A stretch of DNA of 64,000 nt. Origin: Hymenoscyphus infarciens. Taxonomy: Eukaryota; Ascomycota; Leotiomycetes; Helotiales; Helotiaceae. The stretch is taken from positions 434,001-498,000 of the forward strand of contig LLCB01000003.1 of NCBI GenBank assembly GCA_001414345.1, read 5' to 3'. The notes under the pieces are model-generated. The model did not search any database. It saw only the letters and a list, made by a program, of their open reading frames with translations, and was not told where the DNA came from. Shown piece after piece: positions 34,180 through 44,751 of the stretch. A program made the position numbers and the translations under genes. The number at the start of each line of letters is the position of its first letter. Position 1 is the stretch's first letter.

Positions 34180-35633
34180 GTAAATACTTTTCTACTAATT
34201 AATAACTATAGATTAATCTTAGAGAGATTAATCCTATATTTACCTAAGAAGGAGTCTTCTCTTAAACTTCTTCGTTTCTTAACTCTAAGCTAGTATCTTT
34301 TCTTTTAAGCTCTTTAAGATTAACCTTATATATTCTTAGCTTTAGATAATCCTTAATATAATAACTAGGCTTACTATAGTTAAAGCACTTATCTAATAGT
34401 CTTAGAATTAAGTAGTTATTTATAGTAGAGGTATTAGAGTATCTAAGAAGAATAAAAGAGGCTATAAAGGAAGAAGGGCTAGTAGATATAGAAGTAGGCG
34501 TATATAGGTTTAAGGTAGAAGGAAAGTTCGTTACTTATACTCTTTAAAAAGCGAGATTTTAAAAGTTACTATTAATACTACTTATAAGATTATAAAAGGA
34601 GTTTATATCTCTTTTAGCTTAGAACTTAGTAATAATAAGAGATTAGTATAGTATAAGGGTTAACTTATTCTATAAGTCTTCTACCTAGTCTTATAAGAGA
34701 ACTTTAGCTTTATCTATAAGTTATTAGAACTTAGTATAGAAGTTATAGAAAGTTTCTATCTTTAATATAATAAGGTCTTAGTATTAGATATAAGCTTCTT
34801 AGTATAAGTAAGAGCTAATAGTAATGTTTTAGAGGTAAGTTAATATCTCTTTATAGCTATAAAACTAGTTAATAGTATTAAACTTATATCTTAAGTAAAT
34901 ATAGTTTTAGGCTTTTCTAGAAGTATAGTAGTAAATTAAATTTATCTTTACTTTCTTAGACTTAAAGTAGTTAGTATTAATAGATAACTTTATTATAATT
35001 TTAGTTTCCTAGGTTATATAGGTGAATTTGTCTTTTATAGTAAATTAGTAAGGATTAGCTATCTTACTTATCTTCTTAGATAATAGAACTATAGAAGAGG
35101 AACGAGTTATATTAAGAGTTTATAGCTAAATAGAGGTATATTAATAAGAAGTACTAACTATATTTAAAGTATTTACTTTAAGTTTATAAACTTTACTTAT
35201 TAATAAGGTTATTATCTTAAAGATTTATTATAAGGTAGAGTTAGATAGAGGTAATTTAGAGATCTTATACTATAAAGAACTAGTAGTTACTTTAGTAGGA
35301 GAAGGTAGTAGTAGTATAGTAATAGCTAGTATATATGTTTTTTTAGGTCGAGTTCTTAAGCTAGATTAAGATATAACGTTAATAGAAGGAAGAAGAGGGA
35401 TTAGCTCTACTAACTCTAAAGTAGAGTAGAATAGTTCTTAGGTTAATAGGTTACCTTTAAAGGACTTAACGTAGCTAATAGAAGAACGCTAGACCTTACT
35501 ACTCGACGTAAATAGGTTAGGCTTTATAGAGAAGAATAGTAAATTTAGTAGATTTAATATAAGTAAATATATATATTATTATTAGGATATTAGTAAAAGC
35601 CTTCTTAGATAAAGAGAGAGAGTTTAGTTTTAA

Positions 35634-35824
35634 TATAATAGCCTTCTATAAATATATAAAGAGAGTACTTATAGAATAGTATCTAATATTAAAGAAAACT
35701 AAACTAAAGAGAAAAGCGAAGAGTATAGACACTCTAGCTTTATTTATATATATTAAGCGAAGCCTCGGCAAAGCCTCGAGCTAACCTGGTTATATAAGTG
35801 ACGTATATAACTAGGACTGTTATA
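35634..35824 (-). repeat. Right LTR of the gypsy element (5' LTR)
   Basis: 191 bp, starts TATAATAG and ends CTGTTATA. Less RIP-changed than its partner (keeps cctcggcaaagcctcgag). Followed by the target duplication ATTAT. Confidence 0.9.
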
Positions 35825-35829
35825 ATTAT

Positions 35830-36632
35830 TATATAAGAGTTAAAAAATACTTTAACTATTAAAAAATAAATAAGGATTTTAGACTTAAAAATTATTAATA
35901 ATCAAATAAGCTTAATTCTTAAGAGAGAATTAATTATTAAAAGACTTTACTTCTTAAATAAAATTTTAATTAAAAGTAAGAGCTTAAGAATCAAAGCCTC
36001 TTAAAGCTAGTATAAGTATATACTAGCTAGAAGAATAATACTCTAGATATATACGCTTAGTAGATAAGAGTTCTTATATAACTTAGTATCGTTTATAAAG
36101 AATTAACGTTAGTACTATTATAATATAAATAAAATATTCAACTAATTTAACGAAAGTTAACTTAGATATATAAGAGCTAGAGGTTATATACTACTCTTAT
36201 TATTAAGAGGTAGTAGAGAGAGAGTAAAGCTCTATACCTAGCTTAGCCTCTAGCCTCTACGTTTAACTCTGTCTTTTCTAAGACTTAACTAATTCCTTTA
36301 ACTCTTAAGCGAGAACCTTAGCTCTCAAAAAAACTTAAGCCTCAGGCATAAAAACGATTATCTTTAGAGGCCCTATAACATTCAGATAATCAATACGATT
36401 AAGAGTCCACTTCAAGGAAATGTAAGCTGCAGCACGTGTGTGGAGCCTTTTCGGAAACATTGGAAATCACCTACAACCCGCATGTGTCAGCCCCCACCAG
36501 AGTACCCCACGGAGTCCCGGTAAGCTCTCCAACACCGAACATATATCTACTGTTCCTTTGAAGTAATGATTCGCCATTATCAAGTCTTTTAGTTTAGCCT
36601 GAAGTTTTAAAATACTTCTAACAACATCAAAC
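35830..36632. other. AT-rich flank grading into the monooxygenase promoter
   Basis: To about 36320 the sequence is RIP-like, AT-rich and gene-free. From about 36370 the composition becomes normal, and the final 250 bases are the presumed promoter of the FAD monooxygenase. No gene seen. Confidence 0.55.
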
Positions 36633-37850
36633 ATGGCTGCCACCCGAAAACCCATTCTCATTTCAGGTGCTGGCCTCTCCTCGCTCCTACTCGCGCAATC
36701 CCTCCTTCGAGCCTCGATCCCCTTCCAGATTTTCGAAAGAGACAACTCGATTTCCTTCCGTGCACAGGGATACAGACTCCGTTTATCCACCGAAGGCTTA
36801 GACGCCATCGAATCAGTCCTCGGACCAGAGAAATGGGCGAAATTTTGGGACGTCTGCGGCAAGACGGGAGGTGGTGGATTCGGAGCTATAGACGCAACAA
36901 CGGGTGAGATAATTCCCGAGTCGATTCCTGCACCAGTAAAGGCCAGTGAGGATAAACCCAAAGAGACAAAAGAAGCTCTGGCATCGCGCGGTGGAAAGAT
37001 CGTAGGAATATCGAGGGGAGATATGCGGAAACAGTTTATGTCAGGCTGTGAGCCATTCGTCAAGTGGTCTCACCATGTTACAAGCTACGAGTTAACACCC
37101 GATGGTGTTCGCGCAATCTTCGCAGACGGAACCAAGTCAGTCGAAGGAGATATGCTGGTTGGCGGTGAGGGCATATATTCCAAAGTCGCAAGGCAGGTTT
37201 CGAAAGGTGCTTTGAAGGTGTACGATACCGGCGCAAGAGGAATACACGGGCAAGCACCAACTACTGCATTCAAAGGGCTTGGTGAAGGTGTTTGGCGACT
37301 GGTAGATGACACTAATCCCAAGGGCAAAATGTTTGTGATCACGAATGTCCGCTCGGGCGATATGGATGATCCAAATGTTCAGTTTGGGTGGACTATGGGA
37401 GCTCAACCTGGCGTTATCAAGGCTCCGAATGACGACTACTCTATGATCGGTGCTCCGGCAGCTAAGATAGCGAAGGAGTTTACAGCAAACTGGCACCCGC
37501 GCCTCCGCCCCCTTTTTGAGGAGATGGTGGAGTCTGAGGCTGCATTTTGGAAGATCACGTGTTCGACCCCAACTGGTGTCCCAGAATGGGAGAATGAACC
37601 CCGAGTTACCGTTATTGGTGACGCTGTACATTCAATGACCCCGGCGGGCGGTATTGGAGCAAATACAGCTTGCAGAGACTCGGCGCTTCTTGGTCGACTT
37701 CTAACTGAGGCAGGTGGGTACAAAGAAGGTGTGACCGCTGCTTATGAAAAAGAGATGAGGGTGTATGGTAGCGAGGCGGTTGGGCAGAGTTATGGAATGG
37801 CGAAAGTTGCGTTTGGAGTTTTGATTGACGAGAATTCAAAAACTGTATGA
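36633..37850 (+). CDS. FAD-dependent monooxygenase (salicylate-hydroxylase-like)
   Basis: Single-exon frame of 405 residues, a normal length for class A flavin monooxygenases, which hydroxylate aromatic or polyketide-type substrates with NAD(P)H. The Rossmann FAD-binding motif is ISGAGLSSLLLAQSLL at about 9-24 (GxGxxS), followed by the ERD acidic end of the second strand (FQIFERD). The middle motif, usually DG, reads MLVGGEGIYSKVARQV, with Glu for Asp. The ribityl/pyrophosphate GD motif is VTVIGDAVHSMTPAGGIGAN at about 324-343. The start has good context (catcaaacATGG). The gene borders the transposon block and has no intact partner nearby; a broken MFS gene follows convergently. Substrate unknown. 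Confidence 0.9.
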   Translation: MAATRKPILISGAGLSSLLLAQSLLRASIPFQIFERDNSISFRAQGYRLRLSTEGLDAIESVLGPEKWAKFWDVCGKTGGGGFGAIDATTGEIIPESIPAPVKASEDKPKETKEALASRGGKIVGISRGDMRKQFMSGCEPFVKWSHHVTSYELTPDGVRAIFADGTKSVEGDMLVGGEGIYSKVARQVSKGALKVYDTGARGIHGQAPTTAFKGLGEGVWRLVDDTNPKGKMFVITNVRSGDMDDPNVQFGWTMGAQPGVIKAPNDDYSMIGAPAAKIAKEFTANWHPRLRPLFEEMVESEAAFWKITCSTPTGVPEWENEPRVTVIGDAVHSMTPAGGIGANTACRDSALLGRLLTEAGGYKEGVTAAYEKEMRVYGSEAVGQSYGMAKVAFGVLIDENSKTV

Positions 37851-38019
37851 AGTGAAGAAGAGTATAATCAATTGAAGGGGTGTTGATTTACAGCCCCGGG
37901 CTTACGCAAAGACTTGTGAGCAACTTTTTGTTGTGGTATCTAGCCAGGAGATACATTTTATGTGAGCTGATAGGAGGCGAAGTATCCCAGTACGAGAGTC
38001 GCTGTAAGTGATGGTATAA

Positions 38020-38828
38020 CTAGGCCAGTTTGTAAGCTTTGACGGCGTTCTTTCTTAAGGACAAATTACTGACTTGCAACGATAACTTAAGCTTTTCAGG
38101 AACATTCAACAACCCTGCTCCATTGAAAATCTCCCGAATTACCTATAATTGTCAGCATGGATTGCGTCAACCCACTCTTGGGTCTGCGACCACCTACCTC
38201 TTCTTTATTTGGAATCCCGCTCAACCAATCTTCAAGAGTATTCTTGAGGATTGTACGGAGTACAACTGACGACACCGCCGTTCCAATGATTCCACCTACT
38301 TGCTGACATAGAAAATATATACAAAGTGGTATGGCATCCAACGGTTTGGGGGTACTCATAGTCATTCCCACAAAGGTGCAGGTAAGAATAGCACCCATTC
38401 CCATCCCTGCTGGCAGAATGTAGAAGTGCTCCCATCGATATGGCTGAATGCCCTACCGAAGAGCAATAACCAGGTATATCAGGGAACCGAAAACAAGCGA
38501 AACCATACTGTGGGTTTCTTTCCAGCCACGAATTTCGATCGGATCTATCTGTCCCTTGCTAGACTCCGAGTCCCGGTTTCGAAAATTGCCTGGTGAAAAA
38601 GCGTGTAGTGATCCGAAGGCTCCCCAAACCCTGCCACAGCCTGTATACTTGTACGGCAGAATAGCTGAACAAAGCAAGATTCCATGCAATAATAATTGCA
38701 AAAGAAACCAGTAGATATTCTAGTGGGGTTTTGGGCGTAGGCACACGCTCCATGCCCGTCGGAGTGTTGGGAGTCTCGTTCGAAGAATCGTAACTAAGCT
38801 TCGAGGAGATAGTGTGTTGACTATCCAC
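38020..38828 (-). pseudogene. MFS drug/proton antiporter-type transporter, truncated and disabled
   Basis: The minus strand from 38828 encodes a hydrophilic head (SQHTISSKLSYDSSN, PTPKTPLEY) and one hydrophobic segment (LLVSFAIIIAWNLALF). Text matching only the last part of a multidrug MFS permease follows: SMVSLVFGSLIYLVIALR, then HFYILPAGMGMGAILTCTF and QVGGIIGTAVSSVVLRTIL. After an intron there is a tail (NVPEKLKLSLQVSN) ending at 38020. Most of the expected 12-14 membrane segments are missing, the two halves are in different frames, and a TAG sits at 38453-38455. It therefore looks like an internally deleted relic. It lies convergently next to the FAD monooxygenase. Confidence 0.75.
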
Positions 38829-39678
38829 TGTAATATGAGGCTCGAATCGCTAACAGAGACGACTTTGTTAGAAACTATATATACCACAACCTCCAGCGTA
38901 CAGAGGCCTGCAAGAAATTCGGGGGCCCAAGAAGAATATCAATAGTTGACTCTCTTTCGCCCCTCTTCCTTCCTGGCATGTTTGCTAGAAGAAATGGTAA
39001 CCTTTGCTGAAGCTCTATATTTGCTTCCAATCTATCCATATTTCCTTGCCCGTATAGAAGCAAGATATTTGCAAATGATTCATAGAATTCACCGAAGGGG
39101 CTGCTGGAGCGTCCTCCTGGTGAGGACTCTTGGGAAGAGGTTCTCAACGAATCATCAATGGAAAGTCCTGCCTCGTAATGGACAGTTTCGATTGGACTAT
39201 CCATAAAGGAGTTCGTGAAATCCTGAGCAGAATCGAAAAAATTGCCCAGAAGCAATGGCTGAGAATCAATTTCTAAGTGAGGCGCCGTGTTAGCATAGGT
39301 ACTATGGGGGATCCGGCATCAACCCAATCATATACGAACTAATACGAGCACTACTCAAGATGTGCGTGAACTCACCGAAGTTTAGCGACTCGATGAAATC
39401 GACAAATTCGACGAAGGGAAGTTTTTACTTCTTTGTTGCCGGCAGAGCTGTTACTAGCGGGTTAGAAAGTCCAAGTCGTTTGTCTGCTATCTTGTCAGCA
39501 CTACTATCATCATGCAATTTAAGATGCCCTTACTTGGAAGATAGAGGGAACTTCTAAATCCCTGGCATCTTTTGCGTTTCCGATTCGTAGGCGAAGTTAA
39601 TATTACCAGAGAAGGACCTTTTTCCTCAAAATGTTCACATTCCAGAAAATGAAGCACGTGGGGTTCGGATGCTAATAC
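38829..39678. other. Gene-poor region, possible remainder of the Clr5-type gene
   Basis: A 126-codon open frame on minus (39255-38875; starts MLLGNFFDSAQDF, contains GRSSSPFGEFYESFANILL) could be a downstream exon of the broken Clr5-domain gene, but no join can be shown. Otherwise no feature seen. Confidence 0.35.
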
Positions 39679-40125
39679 TCATTGGAGCTGGAGGGCTTGG
39701 AACTGATAGCTTGAGTCAGTAGAGAACCAAAATAGTGTTTTGCTGCTTACCCGAGGCAAATTTTGGAAAATAATGTCTGGATAGCTCCTTCTTGATTCTT
39801 TTAGACGGGACAACGACCCCGTTGAAAAGTACCTTACTCTCTTGTCCGCCTTTCTCCTGTCTAGTGACGTGTTTTCTAAGATATTCCTATTCGCTCTAGG
39901 TAATATTCTTTCGCCAACCCCATTGTTTGAATTGTGTCTCGTACTGGTATTTCCTATCGTTGCTATTAGTGTTCTAAGTTTGAAAGGGAGCTGGGCGGTT
40001 GGCACATACGAAGCGTTGAAGTCGTGTTCTCGTTTCATCGCTTCACGAAGTTCGGCGAGCTTCATATCCTGCTCCAAGTACAGATGCTTAATGCAGTCAT
40101 GATAAACATCCCAGTCCAACTTCAT
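39679..40125 (-). pseudogene. Clr5-domain protein, disabled by two nonsense codons
   Basis: The first exon (40125-40010) begins MKLDWDVYHDCIKHLYLEQD, the start of a fungal Clr5 domain (a short helical domain found at the N-terminus of many ascomycete proteins, some regulatory). A 47-bp intron (GTATGT...AATAG, 40009-39963) joins it to DRKYQYETQFKQWGWRKN, the domain's conserved middle. The same frame then hits TAG at 39896-39898 and TAG at 39887-39889. It continues as EYLRKHVTRQEKGGQESKV and LFNGVVVPSKRIKKELSRHY, the expected end of the domain. Retention of the domain text beyond both stops is why I call a pseudogene and not a short protein. Confidence 0.8.
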
Positions 40126-41297
40126 TCTGTCTTGTTCGGTGGTTTGGATTTTTCGCGATGTTCAAGAGAGATGCAATAATGAGGGGAAAATGTCATGAAG
40201 AGGAAGTGAATTTTCAAAGCCTTGCTGCGCGGAAAGCTTCCAACCATTGGCTCGCGGGAAAACGAACTGATTGGCCGCTCCCAAAATCTTCTTGCATGAG
40301 CTGCAGGATTAGCAGGGATCGTACCTGTATAGCCCTCCTGAGAGACAAAATAAAAAAGGGACTAGTCAGAACTGGGTAGCTTGTCGAAATACTACTACTT
40401 GAATTGGATAAATTGTCTCGCAGCCCTGGAGGTTTAAAGCGCCTTCGGTCACTTTCTTCGCGATAAAATAAATAGAGTAGAAGAATGGCCCACATAGCTG
40501 CTTATCTGAGCGAAGATAAACTGAGTGGATCGGTAGGATTTCAAACTTGTAAGAAAGGTCTCGTAATGGTCAGTAGAAGCAGTATTTCGGATCATATCTG
40601 CCTGGATGGCTTATTGCTCTAGATTTGTAGTAATCTTGATCTAAACACTATGGAACAGTTGAAATGATTGTCCGAAAAATTTAAGGGTTTGAATTGCCCT
40701 AGAAAGTTGGAACAATGAGCGCTATGGAGGTAGGGACGAACCTGAAGTTTTCACTGCCGCTTTCACTGTCCATCATGAGCCTGTCGTTCTCGTTCTGTCT
40801 GACAGATAGAAAATCGAGGCTTATGAATTCAAGGCGGATAAGATTGAAATAGGTTATAGACGGTAATTTGAGGCAAGAAACGTCGCAAAACAGTAATAAA
40901 TAAAAGAACCCGGGAAAGGAAAAGCAACTTCTGTTCAAAAACGATGCTGGTTGACATGAAAAGTGTGGCTTAGACGATCATATGAGGCTTATCACAACAG
41001 AATAAGCTCACACACCTGCGTTTGTAAGTGACCTTGGAATAGTTCTTGAACCTTCTGGAGAAAATTGTGGCGTTCCTGATGTGGCGCCCAACCTGGTCAC
41101 GTGTAAGCGGGAAGAGCTTCATGAGGTACCGGTGTTCTACCGAGCTCCTCTGTTTAGAAAGATCTAGAAATACATGGAGCTTCAAAAATCAAGCCGCTTT
41201 CACGTTTGGAATTTGCAACCTCTTTTCAATTTTTGAACACTTTATACCCGATCTCCTTTATAGGACACCACTCTCGAGAAAAGTACCACCAGCAAAC
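40126..41297. other. Intergenic region with the STI1 promoter
   Basis: No gene recognised between about 40126 and 40950. The last 350 bases form the presumed STI1 promoter, including a heat-shock element at 41043-41060. Confidence 0.55.
41043..41060 (+). promoter_or_regulatory. Heat-shock element upstream of STI1
   Basis: TTCttGAAccTTCtgGAg: three perfect alternating 5-bp Hsf1 half-sites and a fourth matching at two of three core bases, about 240 bp before the STI1 start codon. Hsf1 control of STI1 is established in yeast. This site is predicted from sequence alone. Confidence 0.75.
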
Positions 41298-43391
41298 ATG
41301 GCAGACGAACTTAAAGCTCTTGGTAACAAGGCCATTGCGGAGAAGAACTTTGACGAGGCTATGTAAGTAAGATGTTTGGCTTTGTTGCGCGAATACCACT
41401 TCCTCTTACTTCGGAGAGATTCTAGAGTGTTGTTCGGGGAGGTTTAGGACAATCAAGAAATAGAACTTCTAATTATTCTAAACCCTCTCGGATAATATTA
41501 CCGTTGCAGGTGTTCTCAAATGATAGCCCGTTTCCCTCGCGGGCTTCCTCTGTGCTAACAGGAGATCTGCCTGTCATCTTTCTCTAGCATTCTTTTGCTA
41601 ACTACTCGCAGCGAGAAATTCACGCAAGCAATCGAAATCGAGCCTACGAACCACATTCTCTTTTCCAACCGCTCTGCTGCCTACGCCTCGAAGAAAGACT
41701 ACCAGCACGCTCTCGACGATGCCAACAAAGTTACAGAAATCAAGCCGGATTGGGCGAAGGGATGGGGACGTAAAGGTGCTGCATCACACGGTCTGGGAGA
41801 TCTTGTAGGCGCACTCGATGCTTACGAGGAGGGATTGAAGTTGGACCCAAATAATGCACAAAACAAGTCCGGTCTTGCTTCTGTCAAGCGCGCAATTGAT
41901 GCGGAAGCTAAAGAAGGTATGCTGTCTTTTGCTACCTAGAATATGAAGGCAACACTAACGAGGTATTCCAGATAACGTCAAAGGTGATCCAACAGACGGA
42001 CTCGGAAGCATGTTCAACGACCCTCAATTATTCCAAAAGCTAGCAGCAAACCCAAAAACCAGCAAGCTTCTTGCGGACCCCTCATTTATGATGCAACTTC
42101 AGCAAATGAAGAACAACCCTGGCAACGCCCAGGCCATGTTCTCCGATCCTCGGATGATCCAGGTCCTTGGTGTACTTATGGGAGTGGACATGGACATGAT
42201 GGGTGGTATGCCACCGGGAGCTGAAGAAGCCGGGTCTGCACCAAGAGAAGCCGAGGAGGATGTGCCAATGCCAGATGCTCGGTCAACAGAGGCTTCAAAA
42301 CAACCCGAGCCTGAACCAGAACCAGAAGACGACGAAGCGGCTGAGAAGGCGAAGGCAAAGGCTGCTGCGGACAACGAGAAGAAGCTTGGTACAGAGCAAT
42401 ACAAGAAGAGAAACTTTGATGCGGCCATTGGCCATTATACCAAGGCCTGGGAGACATACAAGGACATCACCTACCTGAACAACCTTGGTGCCGCAAACTT
42501 TGAAAAGGGAGATTACGAGGCAGCCATCAAGGCATGCGAGACAGCTGTCGAGGAGGGTCGCGAGATTTACGCCGATTTCAAGATGATTGCAAAATCATAT
42601 GCCCGTATCGGATCATCATACGAGAAGTTGGGTGATCTCACAAAGGCTATTGAGAATTATCAAAAGTCACTCACCGAGCACCGTACTCCCGAAGTTGTCA
42701 ACAAGCTCCGTGCTGCCGAGAAGAACAAGATTGATGGCGCTAAGAAGGCATACATCGACCCTGAGAAGGCGGAGGAAGCCCGTGAACTTGGAAACACCAA
42801 ATTTAAGGAGGCTGACTGGCCAGCAGCTGTAGAGGCATACACAGAAATGACAAAGCGAGCACCTGATGATCCAAGAGGTTACAGCAATCGGGCGGCAGCA
42901 TTCATCAAGCTTCTCGAATTCCCAAGTGCTATTACGGATTGCGACCTCGCCATCAAGAAGGACCCCAAATTCATTAGAGCATATATCCGCAAGGCACAAG
43001 CTTACTTTGGTATGAGAGATTACTCCAAATGTTTCGATGCTTGCACAGAGGCTTCAGAAGTCGATGTCACACGAGCCAATGCTAGAGAGATCGAACAACA
43101 ACAACAAAAGGCGTTGTCGGCAATGTCCGCTGCCAGAGACAACGAGACCGAGGAGCAAACAAAAGAGAGAATCCAACGAGATCCAGAGGTAAGTTCACTC
43201 AACCACTTAGACCTAAACAGTTAACTAACAAACTTTAGATCCTCGGTATCATGCAAGATCCAATCATGCAAAGTATCCTCCAACAAGCACAAGGCGACCC
43301 AGCTGCACTCCAAGAGCACATGAAGAACCCTGGAATCCGAGGAAAGATCCAGAAACTCATGGCGGCGGGTGTTATCCGAGTTGGTAGATAA
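41298..43391 (+). CDS. STI1: Hsp70/Hsp90-organising co-chaperone Sti1/Hop
   Basis: Bridges Hsp70 and Hsp90 in client hand-over (family knowledge). Four exons, 41298-41362, 41612-41916, 41972-43188 and 43239-43391, give 579 residues; yeast Sti1 has 589. TPR1 spans about 1-110 ([19 protein letters not shown], then [20 protein letters not shown]). The DP1 domain follows at about 130-190 ([20 protein letters not shown]), then an acidic/proline linker. TPR2A lies at about 255-375 ([37 protein letters not shown]) and TPR2B at about 385-500 ([39 protein letters not shown]). DP2 is at the C-terminus ([20 protein letters not shown]). Typical carboxylate-clamp Lys/Asn/Arg positions appear in each TPR module. 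The unusually long 249-bp first intron splits the TPR1 first helix. A heat-shock element lies upstream. Confidence 0.96.
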
Positions 43392-44135
43392 ATCATATGA
43401 CGAAGATCAAAACTTTAGGTAATTCATGATTGGCGTATAGCGAAATATTGAGGGCGAATGTGGTGAGAAAATTTGGGTTTTACGCTTTGACTTTGAAGCA
43501 ACGAGCTTCCTCCAAAAATCATCTGTGTACTTTAGGTGCTGCCGAATTTTTAATTTTAGCGTAATCATCAATGCATTAGTTGAGAATCATGAATTTCGTG
43601 TGAATACTTTTCTTCATTCATTCCTACTTCCCTTTCCACACAGAAAACATGCAGCATACCATAGAACTGTAGTCGCAAGCTCAACCTCTGCTTGCCCCTT
43701 GCCCTCTTTCCCCTCGCCCTCTAGGCTCGATGACTCCCACGAGAGAGTGCGACTTGGTGAAGGCAAGTTTTTCCTTGAAATTGCGAATCATGTAAACAGC
43801 TAGAACTCACTCTTAGAAGGCCATAAATGAAGGGCAACGCAAATTTAAATTTTTATATCGAGTTTCCTTTTTCCAAGCCCAAGCCCTCCATCCCTTTATT
43901 ATAGGAAACGAACCAATTAAGGTGTCCAAAATTACCAATCCCAAAAAAGACAAACAAAAGAACAAACTCCAATCATAGAAAGCAAGTCATTACCCAGCCA
44001 TCCTTCTATTCCGCCTGTGAAACGAGTGTGGGTGTTTTTGGTTGGTTGATCTGGGATACCGTCCCTTCCTCACTACTCCGCCCTTAATTACTTTCCACCC
44101 AAAGACGAAATCTTCTCCTCCAGAGAAGCAACCCT
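43392..44135. other. Intergenic region between convergent genes
   Basis: Holds the 3' flanks of STI1 (+) and the MARVEL protein gene (-). No further gene or RNA recognised. Confidence 0.55.
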
Positions 44136-44751
44136 CTAGTTCCCCTCCTCGATATCCTTAGGAGCAGCCATTTTGGTCTGCTTCCAAAGACAAGCACTAC
44201 AGATAGCACTAAAGGCAAACAAAACGCAGAGTGCAATGCTCAAACCCCAGATGGCCTTCATCTCGAAACAAGTAGTCTTTGAAGCACCAGCCCAAACCCA
44301 GTAGTTGACTTTCTTCAAGTTCTCGCCGACGGAAGAGATGAAAGAAGATGTGGTTCCGGAGTCTGGGAGGGCGGGGCAGTCGAGGTAGGAGAGGGGTTTT
44401 CCGACTACGCAGGCCACGACTATGACGGCGATTAGGAGGAGCGAGTCGGCGGCTGAGGCAAATATGAAGGGAAGGATGGAGTCGTGGTAGAGGATGTAGG
44501 TTATTACTATGTAGAGGGTTGAGATGCAGGTCTGGTTGGGGTGTTAGTGAGATCTTGGAAAAGTGACGGGGTGAGATGGAACTTACGACTGAGAGAGTGC
44601 CAATGATAACTTGAGGGGGTTTCTGATCAGCGTCCGTGATCTCAGCAACGAAGTTCGCTGTGAGACCGATGATTACAATGAGGCAAATCATTTGCATGGC
44701 TCGGACAACCGTGAAGGTCATGCCAAGGGCTCCGTAGTTTGGTCCTGGCAT
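44136..44751 (-). CDS. MARVEL-domain membrane protein
   Basis: Exons 44751-44587 and 44531-44136 (intron 54 bp) encode 186 residues with four membrane segments: about 16-36 (MQMICLIVIIGLTANFV), 49-70 (VIIGTLSV joining CISTLYIVITYIL), 76-101 (ILPFIFASAADSLLLIAVIV) and 151-175 (IWGLSIALCVLFAFSAICSA). A Cys-containing loop (YLDCPALPDSG, and later TTCFEMKAIW) separates segments 3 and 4. This is the layout of fungal MARVEL proteins, which associate with membrane microdomains and trafficking. The frame is open upstream to an ATG at 45012, which would add 87 Gln/Ser/Thr-rich residues. I prefer MPGPNYGALGMTF at 44751 because such short heads are usual in the family, but the longer form cannot be excluded. 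Confidence 0.85.

Larger units (their letters stand above)
23872..35824 (-). mobile_element. Ty3/gypsy LTR retrotransposon, RIP-degraded, carrying two nested insertions
   Basis: Bounded by two 191-bp LTRs (23872-24062 and 35634-35824) and an exact 5-bp target duplication ATTAT (23867-23871 and 35825-35829). LTR ends read TATGACAG/TATAATAG and CTRTTATA, consistent with ancestral TGTAACAG...CTGTTACA after RIP. Orientation is minus: a purine run (read on minus as aaagaggggg) abuts the left LTR. The minus-strand translation shows integrase core text at about 25039-25263 (KSFLVNKYSYNNIFIIIDH, SIILDRGSYFIAAF) and reverse-transcriptase text at about 30330-30390 (YLDDFYSTYLDNILIYLLNV). The coding regions are full of TAA/TAG. 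Removing the two nested elements leaves about 5.8 kb, a normal gypsy size. It cannot encode functional proteins. Confidence 0.92.

Noticed and set aside
26000..34180. Four similar ~300-350 bp repeats read as a CRISPR-like or tandem array
   Set aside because: They are LTR pairs of two separate elements in opposite orientation, each with its own 5-bp target duplication.
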